Source of the DNA: an uncultured Arthrobacter sp.
GTDB lineage: Bacteria > Actinomycetota > Actinomycetes > Actinomycetales > Micrococcaceae
NCBI GenBank assembly: GCA_937873245.1
Contig: CALMVY010000039.1
Span: forward strand, 1-8,888
Length of the DNA: 8,888 nucleotides
Direction: 5' to 3'
Shown piece after piece: positions 1 through 8,597 of the stretch. A model generated the notes under the pieces. The model was not told the origin of the DNA. It saw only the letters and a list, made by a program, of their open reading frames with translations, and made no database searches. Position 1 is the first letter of the stretch; each line of letters begins with the position of its first letter. Both the position numbers and the translations under genes were made by a program.

Positions 1-1725
<1,725 letters not shown>

Positions 1726-1735
1726 CGGACGAGCC

Positions 1736-2335
1736 ATGAACGAAGCTGCTGTGCCCGGCGACTACCCCCAAGGCGTGAAACTCGGGGTAGACGTCGGCAC
1801 CGTCCGGGTCGGCGTGGCTGTCTGTGACCGTGACGGCATCCTTGCCACGCCTCTGCGCACCTTGGACCGGAACGCGAAGAAGAACACCGATGTGCGGATT
1901 CTTGCAGCCTTGGCCGTGGAACTCGGCGTGGTCGAAATCTTCGTCGGCCTTCCGCGGACGATGAAGGGCGAGGAACACGCCTCGGCCAGGATGGCCTCGG
2001 ACTACGCGAAGCTACTGGCGGGTAAACTGGAGGAGTGCGGTTCCGACGTGCCGGTACGGCTGGTCGACGAGCGGCTGAGCACCGTGACGGCCCACCGGAA
2101 CCTGCACGAAGCTGGCATGAGCAGCCGAAATCACCGTATGGTTGTTGATCAGGTTGCCGCCGCAGGTATCCTGCAACATGCGATCGATATGCAAAAGGCC
2201 AGGGGGACGGAGGTTGGAAGCCGCGTATACGCGGAGTCCGCGCCGGGGCCAACCGGGGATGGCGTCCAGGCCACTCCGGGATTAGACACGTATTCTGCAC
2301 AAACGCATTCTGCCCAAGATGGAAGGCTACAGTGA
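1736..2335 (+). CDS. ruvX: RuvX/YqgF family putative pre-16S rRNA nuclease (Holliday-junction resolvase-like)
   Basis: The family has an RNase H-like fold and is implicated in 16S rRNA 5'-end maturation; a resolvase role was also proposed. The 199-aa product carries the expected acidic active-site motifs: GVDVGTVRVG (D19), FVGLPRTMKGEE (69-80), VDERLST (D111) and VDQVAAAGILQ (D138). The core ends near residue 153. The last 45 or so residues (ARGTEVGSR...) form a Gly/Ser/Thr/Gln-rich tail with no motif I recognise; E. coli YqgF is only about 138 aa. The ATG at 1736 follows alaS by 10 nt with only a weak, closely placed GGACGAG upstream, so coupling to alaS translation is likely. GTG codons at 1751 and 1775 are possible alternative starts, since the first 13 residues are not part of the conserved core. 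The stop overlaps the mltG start by 4 nt. Family assignment is firm; the exact biochemical role is from family knowledge. Confidence 0.94.
   Translation: MNEAAVPGDYPQGVKLGVDVGTVRVGVAVCDRDGILATPLRTLDRNAKKNTDVRILAALAVELGVVEIFVGLPRTMKGEEHASARMASDYAKLLAGKLEECGSDVPVRLVDERLSTVTAHRNLHEAGMSSRNHRMVVDQVAAAGILQHAIDMQKARGTEVGSRVYAESAPGPTGDGVQATPGLDTYSAQTHSAQDGRLQ
2321..2326 (+). promoter_or_regulatory. Ribosome binding site supporting the mltG GTG start
   Basis: GGAAGG lies 5 nt before the GTG at 2332, within the last codons of ruvX. It supports the GTG start that shares GTGA with the ruvX stop, and suggests re-initiation by ribosomes finishing ruvX. Confidence 0.7.
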
Positions 2336-4050
2336 GCCCGGTCAACAGTGACGACCCCTCCGGTGAAGCTCTCGGCGGCGCTGGCCGACCGCTGACGCGC
2401 AAGGAGATCAGGGCCCAGGAGAAGTCCCAGGTGACCCAAAGCCAGGACGTTATCCCGCCGCAGGCTTTCGAGACCGGCGACGACACCCCGGCGGTTGCAC
2501 CGCGCGCCGGGACCGGGCGCGACACCGCCCCCGATGCCACTGTCCTTCCCGAGCCGGCCCGGCCCGAGCCGGTCCAGGCTGGCGGCGCGCCGGATCTGCC
2601 GGCAGCAGCGCCCACCGTGCACGAAGAGCAGGTGTACGAAGAGCAGGTATACGAAGAAGCTGGGCACGAAGAGGCTGTGCACGAAGAAGCTGGGCACGAA
2701 GAGGCTGGGCACCAGCCCGTCTACTATGAGCCTGTCCACGATGAGCCCGTACACGAGTACGCCGGCGGGGCTGCCCGTGGGGACAACGCCCACCATGAAG
2801 GCACCGTCCCGGCCGGCTACGGTCCCGGCCATGACGCTGAATACCACAACGGCCACGACGTGCACCCCTCAGGCGATGACCACTACGCCTACGAAGACTC
2901 GGACGGCCAGCCTGACGACTACCACCACGAGGAAAACGGCCATGTTGTGATGGCCGGAGGTGCCGCCATCCGCACGTCGAAGGGTCCGTCCAAGAAGGTC
3001 CGACGCCGGCGCCGGTTCCTGGCGCTGTTGCTCACCCTGTCCGTCTTCGTCATCGCGATCGCCGTCGGCGCGCAGTTCCTGAAACCCCTCCTCGGCGGGA
3101 ATACGCTGGCCGACTACCCCGGCCCCGGAACGGGCGAGGTCATCATCACGGTGCCGGAGGGCGCCGGGCCGAAGTCGGTGGCAACCCAGCTCCAGGAGAA
3201 GAAGGTCGTCGCGAACGCCGACACCTTCCTCCGGGACTTCCTTGCCGCCGGCGGGGCGCTGGCCCCCGGCGAATTCACCATGCGCAACGAAATGAAGAAC
3301 TCCGACGCCGTGGCCGTGCTGCTGAACAAGGACCAGGGCAAGGTCATGTACTTCGCCCTCAGCGCCGGGCTCCGCATCGGAGAGTCACTCCAGGCCATCT
3401 CCGAGGGCACAGGCGTTCCGGTCTCGGAGCTCAAGGCGCTCAACGAATCTCCCGCCCAGTTCGGCGTGCCGGCCAAGGCCAAGAACCTCGAAGGCTTCCT
3501 CGCGCCCGGCGAGTACCGGTTCCCGCTCGGCACCCCGGCCAAGGACGTGCTGCAGAAACTCGTCACCACCACCCTCGACGAACTCAAGTCCCAAGGCGTC
3601 ACGGATCCCGCGAAGCAGTACGACGTCGTCACCGTCGCGAGCATCGTCCAGGCCGAGGGCGGCCAGGCCGAGTACGGCGACGTGGCGGGCGCGATCTACA
3701 ACCGGCTCAAGCCGAACAACACCGAGACGAACGGGCTGATCCAGTCCGACGCCACGGTGACGTACGGCCTGGGCATCAAGAGCTTCCACATCGACGAGGA
3801 GCAGAAGGCCGATAAGTCCAACCCGTACAACACCTACGCCAACCAGGGCCTTCCCGTGGGCCCGATCGGCTCCCCGGGCAAGACGGCGATCGACGCGGCC
3901 GCGAAGCCCAAGGCGAACGAATACCTCTACTGGGTGACCATCAACCTGGACACCAAGGAGACCCTGTTCTCCAAGACGCTGGCGGAGCACAACACGTACG
4001 TCGCCCGATACAACGCCTGGTGTGCGGACAACCCCGGACGCTGCGTATGA
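2332..4050 (+). CDS. mltG: Endolytic murein transglycosylase MltG (YceG-like) with long acidic cytoplasmic N-terminal tail
   Basis: MltG cleaves nascent glycan strands at the outer face of the membrane and is thought to set glycan length. The 572-aa protein has three parts. Residues 1-220 form a low-complexity, acidic, His/Tyr-rich tail with 5-residue repeats (96-125). A basic stop KKVRRRRR (221-228) precedes one membrane helix (229-250), so the tail is predicted cytoplasmic. The extracellular YceG domain runs from about 265 to 560. Its signatures are VASIVQAEGG (435-444, with E442 aligned to the catalytic Glu of E. coli MltG), GAIYNRL (453-459), IQSDATVTYGLG (470-481), NPYNTYANQGLPVGPIGSPG (497-516) and YLYWV (531-535). 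It ends with TLAEHNTYVARYN, a usual family terminus, plus a short CADNPGRCV end with two cysteines. E. coli MltG is about 340 aa; the extra length is the tail. GTG start with good ribosome binding site; the stop overlaps aroE by 4 nt. Family assignment is firm. Confidence 0.95.
   Translation: MSPVNSDDPSGEALGGAGRPLTRKEIRAQEKSQVTQSQDVIPPQAFETGDDTPAVAPRAGTGRDTAPDATVLPEPARPEPVQAGGAPDLPAAAPTVHEEQVYEEQVYEEAGHEEAVHEEAGHEEAGHQPVYYEPVHDEPVHEYAGGAARGDNAHHEGTVPAGYGPGHDAEYHNGHDVHPSGDDHYAYEDSDGQPDDYHHEENGHVVMAGGAAIRTSKGPSKKVRRRRRFLALLLTLSVFVIAIAVGAQFLKPLLGGNTLADYPGPGTGEVIITVPEGAGPKSVATQLQEKKVVANADTFLRDFLAAGGALAPGEFTMRNEMKNSDAVAVLLNKDQGKVMYFALSAGLRIGESLQAISEGTGVPVSELKALNESPAQFGVPAKAKNLEGFLAPGEYRFPLGTPAKDVLQKLVTTTLDELKSQGVTDPAKQYDVVTVASIVQAEGGQAEYGDVAGAIYNRLKPNNTETNGLIQSDATVTYGLGIKSFHIDEEQKADKSNPYNTYANQGLPVGPIGSPGKTAIDAAAKPKANEYLYWVTINLDTKETLFSKTLAEHNTYVARYNAWCADNPGRCV
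2617..2706 (+). repeat. 15-bp in-frame tandem repeat encoding V/G-H/Y-E-E-A/Q units in mltG
   Basis: Six consecutive 15-bp units encode VHEEQ, VYEEQ, VYEEA, GHEEA, VHEEA and GHEEA (residues 96-125), followed by decayed units GHQPV, YYEPV, HDEPV and HEY to about base 2760. The last four intact units show a 30-bp higher-order period: bases 2651-2677 and 2681-2707 are identical over 27 bp. The unit length is a multiple of three, so copy-number change would keep the frame. This is a coding minisatellite, not a CRISPR array: there are no spacers. Confidence 0.9.
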
Positions 4051-4985
4051 CGCTGCGGGCCGCCGTGCTCGGGCACCCGATCAGCCATTCGAAGTCGCCG
4101 GCACTGCACCGGGCCGCCTACGCCCATCTCGGCGTGCAGCTGGACTACTCGGCGATTGATGTGACAGAGCAAGCGCTCCCGGCCTTCATGGCAGGAGTCC
4201 GGGAGGACCTCCGGCAGGGGGAGAGCTGGTGCGGACTGTCCGTCACCATGCCACTGAAATCCGGCATGGCCCGCGAAGTGGATGAGGTCCGCGGCGTTGC
4301 CCGCGCCCTCGGCGTCGTGAACACCGTGGCGTTTGAGCGCCCGGCCCCCGGGACGGGCGCCGGCGCCCCGCGGCTGGTCGGCTACAACACCGACGTCGCC
4401 GGAATCGTCAATGCGCTCCGCCATGCAGGCGCCGCGTCCGCCCCCACCGCCGTCGTCCTGGGCGGCGGCGGCACCTCAGCCGCAGCCATTGCGGCGCTGA
4501 AGGAACTGGGCGCTCCGGACGCGGACATCTTCGTCCGCGATGTCAGCCGCGCCGCGGAGGCACGGGCGGCCGCTGCCGCCGTGGGCCTGGACATCCGGAT
4601 TCTGCCCCTGGACGGAGCGGCCGCCGCCGTCGCCGCGGCCGACGTCGTGATCTCCACGCTGCCGCCCCGCGCCGCAGACCCCCTGGCCGGGGAGCTGGCA
4701 CGGTTTTTCGCGCAACGCGCGGGGGAGCCGGTCCGGGAAGCCCCGCCCCGGCAGGCCACCAACGTCCGGCCCGGTCTGTTGCTGGACGTCGCCTACGATC
4801 CCTGGCCGAGCCGGATCGCCTCCGTCTGGCAGGATGCCGGCGGCACGGTGATCCCCGGCCTCGAGATGCTCATCTACCAGGCCGTGGAACAGGTCCGCCA
4901 CTTCACCGGCCTGGGCGAGGCCATTCCGGCCGAAGTCATAGATGTGATGTGTGACGCAGTCGGGGCGCCCCGACGGGTGTTCTAA
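4047..4985 (+). CDS. aroE: Shikimate dehydrogenase (NADP-type family)
   Basis: AroE reduces 3-dehydroshikimate to shikimate, the fourth step of the chorismate pathway. The 312-aa protein starts with MTLRAAVLGHPISHSKSP, whose SHSKSP (13-18) forms the shikimate-binding site. VTMPLK follows with catalytic K71, then GYNTD with D116. The Rossmann glycine motif is VLGGGGTSAAA (137-147), and the C-terminal GLEMLIYQAVEQ (271-282) carries the conserved Gln (Q278). The cofactor-phosphate loop reads VRDVSRAAE (163-171), where many NADP-dependent AroE enzymes have N-R-T. Several Ala-rich stretches (171-200) fit GC-rich drift. I chose the ATG at 4047, which shares ATGA with the mltG stop. An in-frame GTG at 4020 would only add nine residues (MCGQPRTLR) inside mltG and is less likely. 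A 25-nt gap leads to aroC. At 312 aa it is slightly longer than the usual 270-290. Firm. Confidence 0.95.
   Translation: MTLRAAVLGHPISHSKSPALHRAAYAHLGVQLDYSAIDVTEQALPAFMAGVREDLRQGESWCGLSVTMPLKSGMAREVDEVRGVARALGVVNTVAFERPAPGTGAGAPRLVGYNTDVAGIVNALRHAGAASAPTAVVLGGGGTSAAAIAALKELGAPDADIFVRDVSRAAEARAAAAAVGLDIRILPLDGAAAAVAAADVVISTLPPRAADPLAGELARFFAQRAGEPVREAPPRQATNVRPGLLLDVAYDPWPSRIASVWQDAGGTVIPGLEMLIYQAVEQVRHFTGLGEAIPAEVIDVMCDAVGAPRRVF
4960..4973. other. 14-bp perfect palindrome at the 3' end of aroE
   Basis: TCGGGGCGCCCCGA is its own reverse complement. It lies within the last codons of aroE, about 37 nt ahead of the aroC start. In RNA it could form a 5-bp GC-rich hairpin with a 4-nt loop. It may be no more than GC-rich coding sequence; a regulatory role is unproven. 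Confidence 0.35.
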
Positions 4986-4999
4986 CCGCCTTACATGGC

Positions 5000-5006
5000 A
5001 GGATGG
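5000..5006 (+). promoter_or_regulatory. Ribosome binding site fixing the aroC start
   Basis: AGGATGG lies in the 25-nt aroE-aroC gap, with the AGGA core 7 nt before the ATG at 5011. It supports that ATG over the in-frame GTG at 4951, which lies inside aroE. Confidence 0.75.
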
Positions 5007-5010
5007 ATTT

Positions 5011-6209
<1,199 letters not shown>

Positions 6210-6210
<1 letters not shown>

Positions 6211-6815
6211 TGCCGGCCGACATTCCGGCATCGCCAGCCGGCAACACTGCCCGGCCCATTGTCCTGATCGGGCCCATGGCCGTGGGCAAATCGGCGATCG
6301 GGCACCAGCTGGCCCACCAGCTCGGAGCCCCGTTCGTGGACACCGACGTTGTGGTGGTCTCGAACCACGGATCCATCGCGGAGATCTTTGCCAGCCGCGG
6401 TGAGCACGCCTTCCGTGAGCTTGAGGCCCGGGCCGTCGCCCGGGCCATTGAAGACGCGCACGGCAGCAATACGGTAATCTCGCTGGGCGGCGGCGCTGTG
6501 CTGGACTCCGGCACCCAGCAACTGCTGGAGCACTGCACAGTGGCCTATCTCGAGTGCGATGAGGACACCGTGGCGGAACGCATTGCCAGGAATTCGGGCC
6601 GGCCGCTGCTGGCCGGGGACGCCATGGAACGATGGAAGACGCTGTTCGCCACCCGGCGGCCGGTCTACGAACGGCTGGCCGACGTCGTCCTGGATGTGCG
6701 GGCCGGATCGGTTCAGGACCTGGCCCGGCGGCTGGAAGAAGCTCTGCAAAGGTACGACGCTGGGACCCCAGCGTCCATACCCGCGCCAGCGGGGACAAAG
6801 GAAGTTGAAAAGTGA
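6210..6815 (+). CDS. aroK: Shikimate kinase with divergent P-loop and substrate loop
   Basis: AroK phosphorylates shikimate at O3 using ATP. The 201-aa protein has Walker A GPMAVGKS (21-28), the DTD motif (44-46) expected to hold shikimate, GSIAEIF (54-60), GEHAFRELE (64-72, with R69 at the conserved Arg), LGGGAV (92-97), a lid segment GRPLLAG (130-136, R131) and RRPVYERLA (149-157). Compared with the M. tuberculosis enzyme as I recall it, the P-loop is GPMAVGKSA instead of GLPGSGKST. The DTD-to-SI stretch also seems one residue shorter and lacks the usual acidic residue after DxDxx. A tail of about 18 residues after 183 (AGTPASIPAPAGTKEVEK) looks unstructured. The GTG start overlaps the aroC TAG by one base with no clear ribosome binding site, so coupling is assumed. 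The stop overlaps aroB by 4 nt. Shikimate kinase is the best call from motifs and neighbours. Confidence 0.91.
6797..6804 (+). promoter_or_regulatory. Ribosome binding site for aroB GTG start
   Basis: AAAGGAAG lies 7 nt before the GTG at 6812, inside the last codons of aroK. It supports the GTG start that shares GTGA with the aroK stop. Confidence 0.75.
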
Positions 6816-7903
6816 TCACCGAATCAACCGTCATCAAGGTCACCGGGCAGACGCCCGGCGAGAATTACGACGTCGTGGTGGGCCGCGGCCTGCTGGCCAG
6901 CCTCCCCGGGCTGCTGGGCGAGCGGGTCAAGCGTGTCCTGGTCATCCACCCGCGCGCGCTTCGCCTTACCGGCGACACGGTCAGGGAAGAACTCGCCGCG
7001 GCAGGCTTCACAGCACTCACCGCCGAGATCCCCGACGCCGAAGAGGGCAAGCACATCGAGGTGGCGTCGTTCTGCTGGCAGGTGCTGGGACAGAATGACT
7101 TCACCCGCTCGGACGCTGTCGTCGCCGTCGGCGGCGGGGCCGTCACCGACCTGGCCGGCTTCGTGGCCGCAACCTGGCTGCGCGGCGTCAAGGTCATCCA
7201 CATGCCCACCAGCCTGCTCGGCATGGTGGACGCGGCCGTCGGTGGCAAGACCGGCATCAACACCGCCGAAGGCAAGAACCTCGTCGGGGCGTTCCACCCC
7301 CCGGCCGGTGTCCTCGTGGACCTCGATACCCTGGACACCCTGCCCAAAAACGAGATGATCTCCGGCATGGCAGAGGTCATCAAGTGCGGCTTCATCGCCG
7401 ATCCGGCCATCCTCGACCTGATCGAAAAGGATCCGGCCGCCGTCACCGATCCCCGCTCGGACGCCGTACGGGAACTCATCGAACGCGCCATCACGGTGAA
7501 GGCCAAGGTCGTGTCCGAGGACCTCAAGGAATCCGGCCAGCGTGAGATCCTCAACTACGGCCACACCCTGGGCCACGCGATCGAACTCGCCGAACGCTAC
7601 TCCTGGCGCCACGGCGCCGCCGTCGCCGTCGGCATGATGTTCGCCGCGGAGCTGGCGCGCAGCGTCGGCCGCCTCAGCGACGCCGACGCCGACCGGCACC
7701 GCAGCATCCTGGAAAGCCTCGGGCTTCCCATCACTTACCGGCGTGACCGCTGGCAGGCCCTCCTCGACGGCATGCGGCGGGACAAGAAATCGCGCGGGGA
7801 CCTGCTGCGCTTCGTGGTGCTCGACGGCGTGGGCCGCCCCGGCATCCTCGACGTCCCGGACACCTCGCTGCTGTTCGCCGCGTACCAGGAGATCGCCTCC
7901 TGA
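6812..7903 (+). CDS. aroB: 3-dehydroquinate synthase
   Basis: AroB cyclises DAHP to 3-dehydroquinate, the second step of the pathway, using NAD and a divalent metal. The 363-aa length is normal. The NAD-binding segment VAVGGGAVTDLAGFVAATW (104-122) and MPTSLLGMVDAAVGGKTGIN (131-150) are textbook family motifs. The metal ligands are visible as E188 in GMAEVIK, H251 in NYGHTLGHAIE and H267 in RHGAAVAVGM. A basic RRDKKSR segment (322-328) lies near the C-terminus, as is usual. The GTG start is supported by a good ribosome binding site and the 4-nt overlap with aroK. Its TGA shares an A with the ATG of the next gene. It is separate from aroK here, although aroKB fusions are known in other actinobacteria. 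Firm. Confidence 0.97.
   Translation: MITESTVIKVTGQTPGENYDVVVGRGLLASLPGLLGERVKRVLVIHPRALRLTGDTVREELAAAGFTALTAEIPDAEEGKHIEVASFCWQVLGQNDFTRSDAVVAVGGGAVTDLAGFVAATWLRGVKVIHMPTSLLGMVDAAVGGKTGINTAEGKNLVGAFHPPAGVLVDLDTLDTLPKNEMISGMAEVIKCGFIADPAILDLIEKDPAAVTDPRSDAVRELIERAITVKAKVVSEDLKESGQREILNYGHTLGHAIELAERYSWRHGAAVAVGMMFAAELARSVGRLSDADADRHRSILESLGLPITYRRDRWQALLDGMRRDKKSRGDLLRFVVLDGVGRPGILDVPDTSLLFAAYQEIAS
7887..7892 (+). promoter_or_regulatory. Ribosome binding site for the TPR gene
   Basis: AGGAGA lies within the aroB 3' end, 10 nt before the ATG at 7903. The spacing is a little long but the match is good, so the downstream gene can be translated in step with aroB. Confidence 0.6.
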
Positions 7904-8418
7904 TGCCTTTCCTCACAGGTACCAGTGATTGGCCGGATGCAGGTTTTCCCGGGATCAAGATCAACCCGGACAGCCTGGTACCGCAAATCGTCAACGAGGA
8001 GACCTGCGCCGCGGCGCTGGCAGCCTCGAACGACCCCGGTGACCTGATCTTCGTCCGCCTCGTGGAGGGGCACGCCGCAGAGGCCGCCGAGCTGCTCGCC
8101 GAGGCACGGTACAGCGACCCCTCCTCGCTGCGCCTGCGCATCTTCGAGGCGGACATCCTGCGGGTCTCCAACCGGCTGGACCGGGCCGTTGAACTGTTCC
8201 GCCAACTGCTGGCGGAAACGCACGGCACGCCGGACGAGGCCGCCGTCCGCCAGCACCTCGGCCGCTCCTACTTCGCCAGCGGCAACATTGCCGCCGCCGT
8301 CGAATCCTTCGCGAAGGCACTGGACCTGCGGGTTGCCGGCTCCGCCGACGCGGCCCTGATCTATGCGTCCACCGTGGCGTTGCGGCGCGCCCGCGACGTG
8401 CTGGATCTCGCCTCCTGA
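7903..8418 (+). CDS. TPR-like protein of unknown function, coupled to aroB
   Basis: I do not recognise a named family for this 171-aa protein. Residues 1-45 are unlike a TPR (MPFLTGTSDWPDAGFPG, then an Asn/Pro-rich stretch). Residues 47-146 are helical with a TPR rhythm. The clearest unit is at about 113-146, AAVRQHLGRSYFASGNIAAAVESFAKAL, with the L/G-Y-G-A-F-A consensus spacing. A weaker unit is at 75-108 (SLRLRIFEADILRVSNRLDRAVELFRQLLAE), and a possible half-unit at 52-72. It has no signal peptide or membrane segment, so it is predicted cytoplasmic and likely binds a protein. The ATG shares one base with the aroB TGA, and codon use and GC match the neighbours, so it is a real gene. In M. 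tuberculosis, as I recall, the aroB-efp interval holds aroQ (aroD), Rv2536 and pepQ instead. A link to chorismate synthesis or to EF-P is only positional. Confidence 0.85.
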   Translation: MPFLTGTSDWPDAGFPGIKINPDSLVPQIVNEETCAAALAASNDPGDLIFVRLVEGHAAEAAELLAEARYSDPSSLRLRIFEADILRVSNRLDRAVELFRQLLAETHGTPDEAAVRQHLGRSYFASGNIAAAVESFAKALDLRVAGSADAALIYASTVALRRARDVLDLAS

Positions 8419-8419
8419 A

Positions 8420-8452
8420 CCGGGGCCGCCAACGCCTCCGCAAAGGCCCCGG
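8420..8452 (+). terminator. Candidate factor-independent terminator hairpin after the aro operon
   Basis: CCGGGGCC (8420-8427) and GGCCCCGG (8445-8452) are perfect 8-bp complements around a 17-nt loop, starting 2 nt after the TPR gene stop. There is no U-tract after it, which is common for actinobacterial hairpins and leaves open that it stabilises the 3' end rather than terminating. The position, just past the last gene of a long operon, supports a transcript-end role. Confidence 0.55.
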
Positions 8453-8466
8453 ACCGGGACGTCCGG
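8449..8466 (+). other. Second hairpin overlapping the candidate terminator
   Basis: CCGGAC (8449-8454) and GTCCGG (8461-8466) pair as a perfect 6-bp stem with a 6-nt CGGGAC loop. Bases 8449-8452 also form the 3' arm of the larger hairpin at 8420-8452, so the two structures cannot form fully at once. It has no T-run after it. Confidence 0.45.
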
Positions 8467-8486
8467 CAGCCCTGGCGTAAAACCGG

Positions 8487-8492
8487 TAGAAT
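8487..8492 (+). promoter_or_regulatory. Candidate -10 element of the efp promoter
   Basis: TAGAAT matches the actinobacterial TANNNT -10 pattern and lies in the only gene-free stretch of the window. No convincing -35 hexamer is seen 16-18 nt upstream (around 8463-8470), which is frequent in this phylum. A start near 8499-8500 would give a leader of about 98 nt for efp. A second AT-rich stretch, GATAAAT at 8508-8514, is a weaker alternative. Confidence 0.45.
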
Positions 8493-8587
8493 GGTTCTTG
8501 GATTTTTGATAAATACGCGCTGGCGGCCATTCGGCATGCTCGCCTGGCATAACCGGCTGGCAGCTAGAACCAGCAAGAAACGAAACC

Positions 8588-8593
8588 AGAGGA
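8588..8593 (+). promoter_or_regulatory. Ribosome binding site fixing the efp GTG start
   Basis: AGAGGA lies 4 nt before the GTG at 8598. The protein from that GTG starts MATTNDIKNG, the standard actinobacterial EF-P start, so GTG initiation is well supported. Confidence 0.75.
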
Positions 8594-8597
8594 TACT

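Noticed and set aside
2617..2760. Possible CRISPR-like repeat array
   Set aside because: Units are 15 bp, contiguous, without spacers, and in frame with mltG.
2495..2950. 151-codon + strand frame inside mltG
   Set aside because: A frame-shifted reading of the mltG repeat tail (Thr/Pro/Lys-rich). The mltG frame continues without break into the membrane helix and catalytic domain.
4020..4046. Upstream GTG start for aroE
   Set aside because: It would add nine residues lying inside mltG with no family support; the ATG at 4047 gives the usual start and an ATGA overlap.
4951..5010. Upstream GTG start for aroC
   Set aside because: It lies inside aroE; the ATG at 5011 gives the standard MLRWLTAGESHG start and has a ribosome binding site.
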